Assembly: GCA_900766775.1 (NCBI GenBank)
Contig: CAAFXN010000006.1
Coordinates: 1 to 22,813 of the forward strand
Reading direction: 5' to 3'
From: Bacteroidales bacterium
GTDB taxonomy: Bacteria > Bacteroidota > Bacteroidia > Bacteroidales > Paludibacteraceae
DNA: 22,813 bases
Shown here: positions 21,388 to 22,813 of the stretch, one piece after another
Position numbering within the stretch: position 1 is the first letter of the stretch
Layout of the letters: each line of letters begins with the position of its first letter
Made by a program: the position numbers and the translations under genes
Notes under the pieces: generated by a model
What the model was told of the DNA's origin: nothing
Seen by the model: the letters and a program-made list of their open reading frames with translations, nothing else
Database searches by the model: none

Positions 21388-21418
21388 TTGCATAATTGAA
21401 AAAAAAAGTGTACCTTTG
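21388..21418 (+). promoter_or_regulatory. Rightward promoter cut off from its gene by the IS
   Basis: TTG at 21388-21390, a 20-nt gap with a nine-A tract, then TACCTTTG at 21411-21418. AATTCACA follows 5 nt later (21424-21431), as at the XRE promoter. The IS begins about 62 nt downstream; the original target gene would lie beyond the right edge. Confidence 0.78.
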
Positions 21419-21480
21419 CAGGCAATTCACAATAATAAGTACAATTCTCTACACTCTAAACTCTAAACGATAAATACTAG

Positions 21481-21494
21481 TGTTGCGATAAATT
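21481..21494 (+). repeat. Left terminal inverted repeat of the IS
   Basis: TGTTGCGATAAATT, identical to the reverse complement of 22791-22804. It overlaps a hairpin GCGATAA-A-TTATCGC (21485-21499) that could block outside transcripts from expressing the transposase, as known for IS10 and IS50. Confidence 0.88.
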
Positions 21495-21600
21495 ATCGCG
21501 ATATGTTAATAAAAAACTGATTATAAGTTACTTATAAGCGATCTTTGATTTTTTGATTTGAAAAATTTTGAGTAGTTTTGCGGCCTAAAAGCTGCAAAAT

Positions 21601-22779
21601 ATGAATGTTGGACGCTACATTTTCGCTCAAATTACGGATTTTATCCCTCGATATGTCTTCGATAAGGCGGTAAAAAAGTACAAAGGTGACTTCCATGTAA
21701 AAGATCTCACCTGTTACAACCAATTTTTACACCTACTCTTCGGGCAACTAACTGGTTGCGACTCTTTGCGAGACATCTGTTTGTGCTTAGATGCTCATAA
21801 AGATATCCTTTATCACCTCGGATTTCGTAATACAGTTACAGTATCCTCGCTATCCAGAGCCAACGAAAATCGTGACTATCGCATTTACGAGGAGTTGGGG
21901 CGATACCTTATTGACTGGGTAAGACCACTCTACGCAAATGTCGTGATTCCGGACATCATAGCAGACAATGTCATCTATGCTCTTGATTCAACCACTATCT
22001 CTACCAGTATTAAACTTGCCTCTTGGGCACTTGGTAAGTATAGTAAAGGAGCAGTCAAGATGCATACTCTGCTGGATTTGAGAGGCAGTATTCCGGTTAA
22101 CATTCATATCACGGATGGAAAGTGGCATGATGACAACATGTGGGAACTGCTACCCATAGAATGCGGTGCTATCTATGCTGCCGACAAGGCGTATATCGAT
22201 CTCAAACAGATGTGGCGCATGCAATTAGCTGGAGCCTTTTTCGTAATGCGACCTAAAGACAATATGCGCTTTGAGGTTACACGCGAGTTTGTTGATGATC
22301 GACTAGCATCCTCTGTTTGTGCAGATTATGCGGTACGTTTTACGGGGTATCAATCGAAGCATTCTTATCCTGATGAGTTACGCATTGTGAAGGTAATTGA
22401 TCCTGATAGTGGTGAGCGAGTGAGTTTTATCACTAACAACTTTGATTTCAATCCATTGGAGATTGCTAATATCTACCGTCATAGGTGGGATATAGAGGTT
22501 TTCTTCAAGTGGATTAAACAAAACATCACCATCAAATCACTCTGGGGATACTCTGAAAATGCAGTAAAAACCCATCTGTGGGTAGCGATATGCGCCTACT
22601 TACTATTGGCAAAGATTAAAGCCGATACGAAAAGTCCATATACTATCACAGAGGTTGCTACTCTAATCCGAGTATCTGCCTTGGAGCGAACTGACCTTCG
22701 AGAGCTTCTTACCCAATCCAAAGACTCAAATTCTTCCAATCAAAATGTCAAAGAACAAACGTTATTTAACGATTTATAA
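21601..22779 (+). CDS. IS4-family transposase (DDE type, DUF4372 N-terminus)
   Basis: The 392-aa transposase begins MNVGRYIFAQITDFIPRYVF, the DUF4372-type N-terminal domain found in Bacteroidota IS4-like elements. The catalytic triad is readable: D129 in YALDSTTIS, D195 in IYAADKAYID, and E299 in the IS4 signature Y292-R295-E299-K306 (YRHRWDIEVFFKWIK). The frame is intact. A possible own -7 box (TAGTTTTG) lies at 21573-21580 but has no TTG at the usual spacing; the outside promoter at 21388-21418 might also reach it. Confidence 0.94.
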   Translation: MNVGRYIFAQITDFIPRYVFDKAVKKYKGDFHVKDLTCYNQFLHLLFGQLTGCDSLRDICLCLDAHKDILYHLGFRNTVTVSSLSRANENRDYRIYEELGRYLIDWVRPLYANVVIPDIIADNVIYALDSTTISTSIKLASWALGKYSKGAVKMHTLLDLRGSIPVNIHITDGKWHDDNMWELLPIECGAIYAADKAYIDLKQMWRMQLAGAFFVMRPKDNMRFEVTREFVDDRLASSVCADYAVRFTGYQSKHSYPDELRIVKVIDPDSGERVSFITNNFDFNPLEIANIYRHRWDIEVFFKWIKQNITIKSLWGYSENAVKTHLWVAICAYLLLAKIKADTKSPYTITEVATLIRVSALERTDLRELLTQSKDSNSSNQNVKEQTLFNDL

Positions 22780-22790
22780 ATTTAATGCGA

Positions 22791-22804
22791 AATTTATCGC
22801 AACA
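22791..22804 (-). repeat. Right terminal inverted repeat of the IS
   Basis: AATTTATCGCAACA, the complement of the left end. Only eight bases of the right-hand target DNA (22806-22813) are in the window. Confidence 0.88.
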
Positions 22805-22813
22805 GTACTAATA

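Larger units (their letters stand above)
20809..21480. other. 0.67-kb AT-rich regulatory region between the XRE gene and the IS
   Basis: No convincing gene. It holds two divergent promoters (20843-20874 leftward, 21388-21418 rightward) and six copies of TGTGAATT or its complement AATTCACA: 20828, 20892, 20912, 21279, 21302 and 21424. It also has two copies of the palindrome ATTTGCAAAT (20866 and 21310) and the palindrome GTGAATTCAC at 20913-20922. It is much richer in A+T than the housekeeping genes to the left, which suggests horizontally acquired DNA. Confidence 0.7.
21480..22805 (+). mobile_element. Complete IS4-type insertion sequence, about 1.32 kb
   Basis: 14-bp perfect terminal inverted repeats: TGTTGCGATAAATT at 21481-21494 and its complement at 22791-22804. 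TACTA flanks both ends (21475-21479 and 22806-22810) with one G between each copy and the repeat. This gives a 5-bp target duplication if the element runs 21480-22805. A 3-bp reading (AGT) is also possible. Subterminal hairpins lie at 21485-21499 and at 22776-22783 with 22790-22797. One transposase gene with all catalytic residues is inside, so it may still be active. Confidence 0.88.

Noticed and set aside
21213..21395. 60-codon frame starting with GTG in the XRE-IS region
   Set aside because: AT-rich, Phe/Tyr/Cys-rich product without family, and it overlaps the octamer cluster; no promoter precedes it.

Overview
The window looks like a chromosomal segment of a Bacteroidales bacterium (Bacteroidota). 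Three things point there. Ten places carry the Bacteroidota-type promoter (TTG or TTTG, 20 nt, then TANCTTTG). The proteins are of Bacteroidota type: GyrA with an acidic tail, DUF3109 protein, NtrY-like kinase, Mpi-type recombinase remnant, and an XRE regulator ending in an 'IVFYSDGTFDEI'-like tail. Ribosome binding sites are AT-rich. Genus cannot be fixed from the sequence. Most of it is ordinary housekeeping DNA. Two places show mobile DNA: a serine recombinase remnant next to lon, and an apparently intact IS4-type element at the right edge.

Layout. 1-485 is the end of an AraC-type regulator cut by the window edge. 486-911 is a structured leader and promoter region for gyrA. 912-5170 is a likely operon: gyrA, a TPR protein with a signal peptide, and ruvX. 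5171-5294 holds an 11-bp tandem array that runs into the def promoter. 5295-8354 is def, mntP, a DUF3109 protein and cinA, all rightward and tightly spaced. 8390-10636 runs leftward: an uncharacterised 133-aa protein, rmuC and a TfoX-N protein. 10637-11168 is a divergent promoter region. 11169-13382 is a large NtrY-like sensor kinase that starts with a lipoprotein signal. gdhA follows, with its promoter lying across the kinase stop codon. Then come a YegS-type lipid kinase whose promoter is nested in the gdhA terminator, tRNA-Pro(UGG), a leftward patatin phospholipase, the recombinase remnant, lon, a convergent XRE regulator, a 0.7-kb AT-rich regulatory region, and the IS.

The novelty here is mostly non-coding. 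(1) The gyrA and gdhA leaders share a 36-nt element (33 identical). In gdhA it forms one arm of a 19-bp perfect inverted repeat. (2) The region between the XRE gene and the IS has six copies of the octamer TGTGAATT/AATTCACA. One sits at the predicted start site of each of two divergent promoters, and the IS has landed just downstream of the second. This looks like an autoregulated XRE repressor with a divergent target operon, now separated from its promoter. (3) Three unrelated intergenic arrays all have an 11-bp period. (4) A heptamer repeat (GTAAWTY) sits at five gene junctions and even supplies the last codons of lon. I did not find a clear new defence system or gene cluster of unknown function. 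The XRE/divergent promoter arrangement is the best lead, and its target genes lie beyond the right edge.
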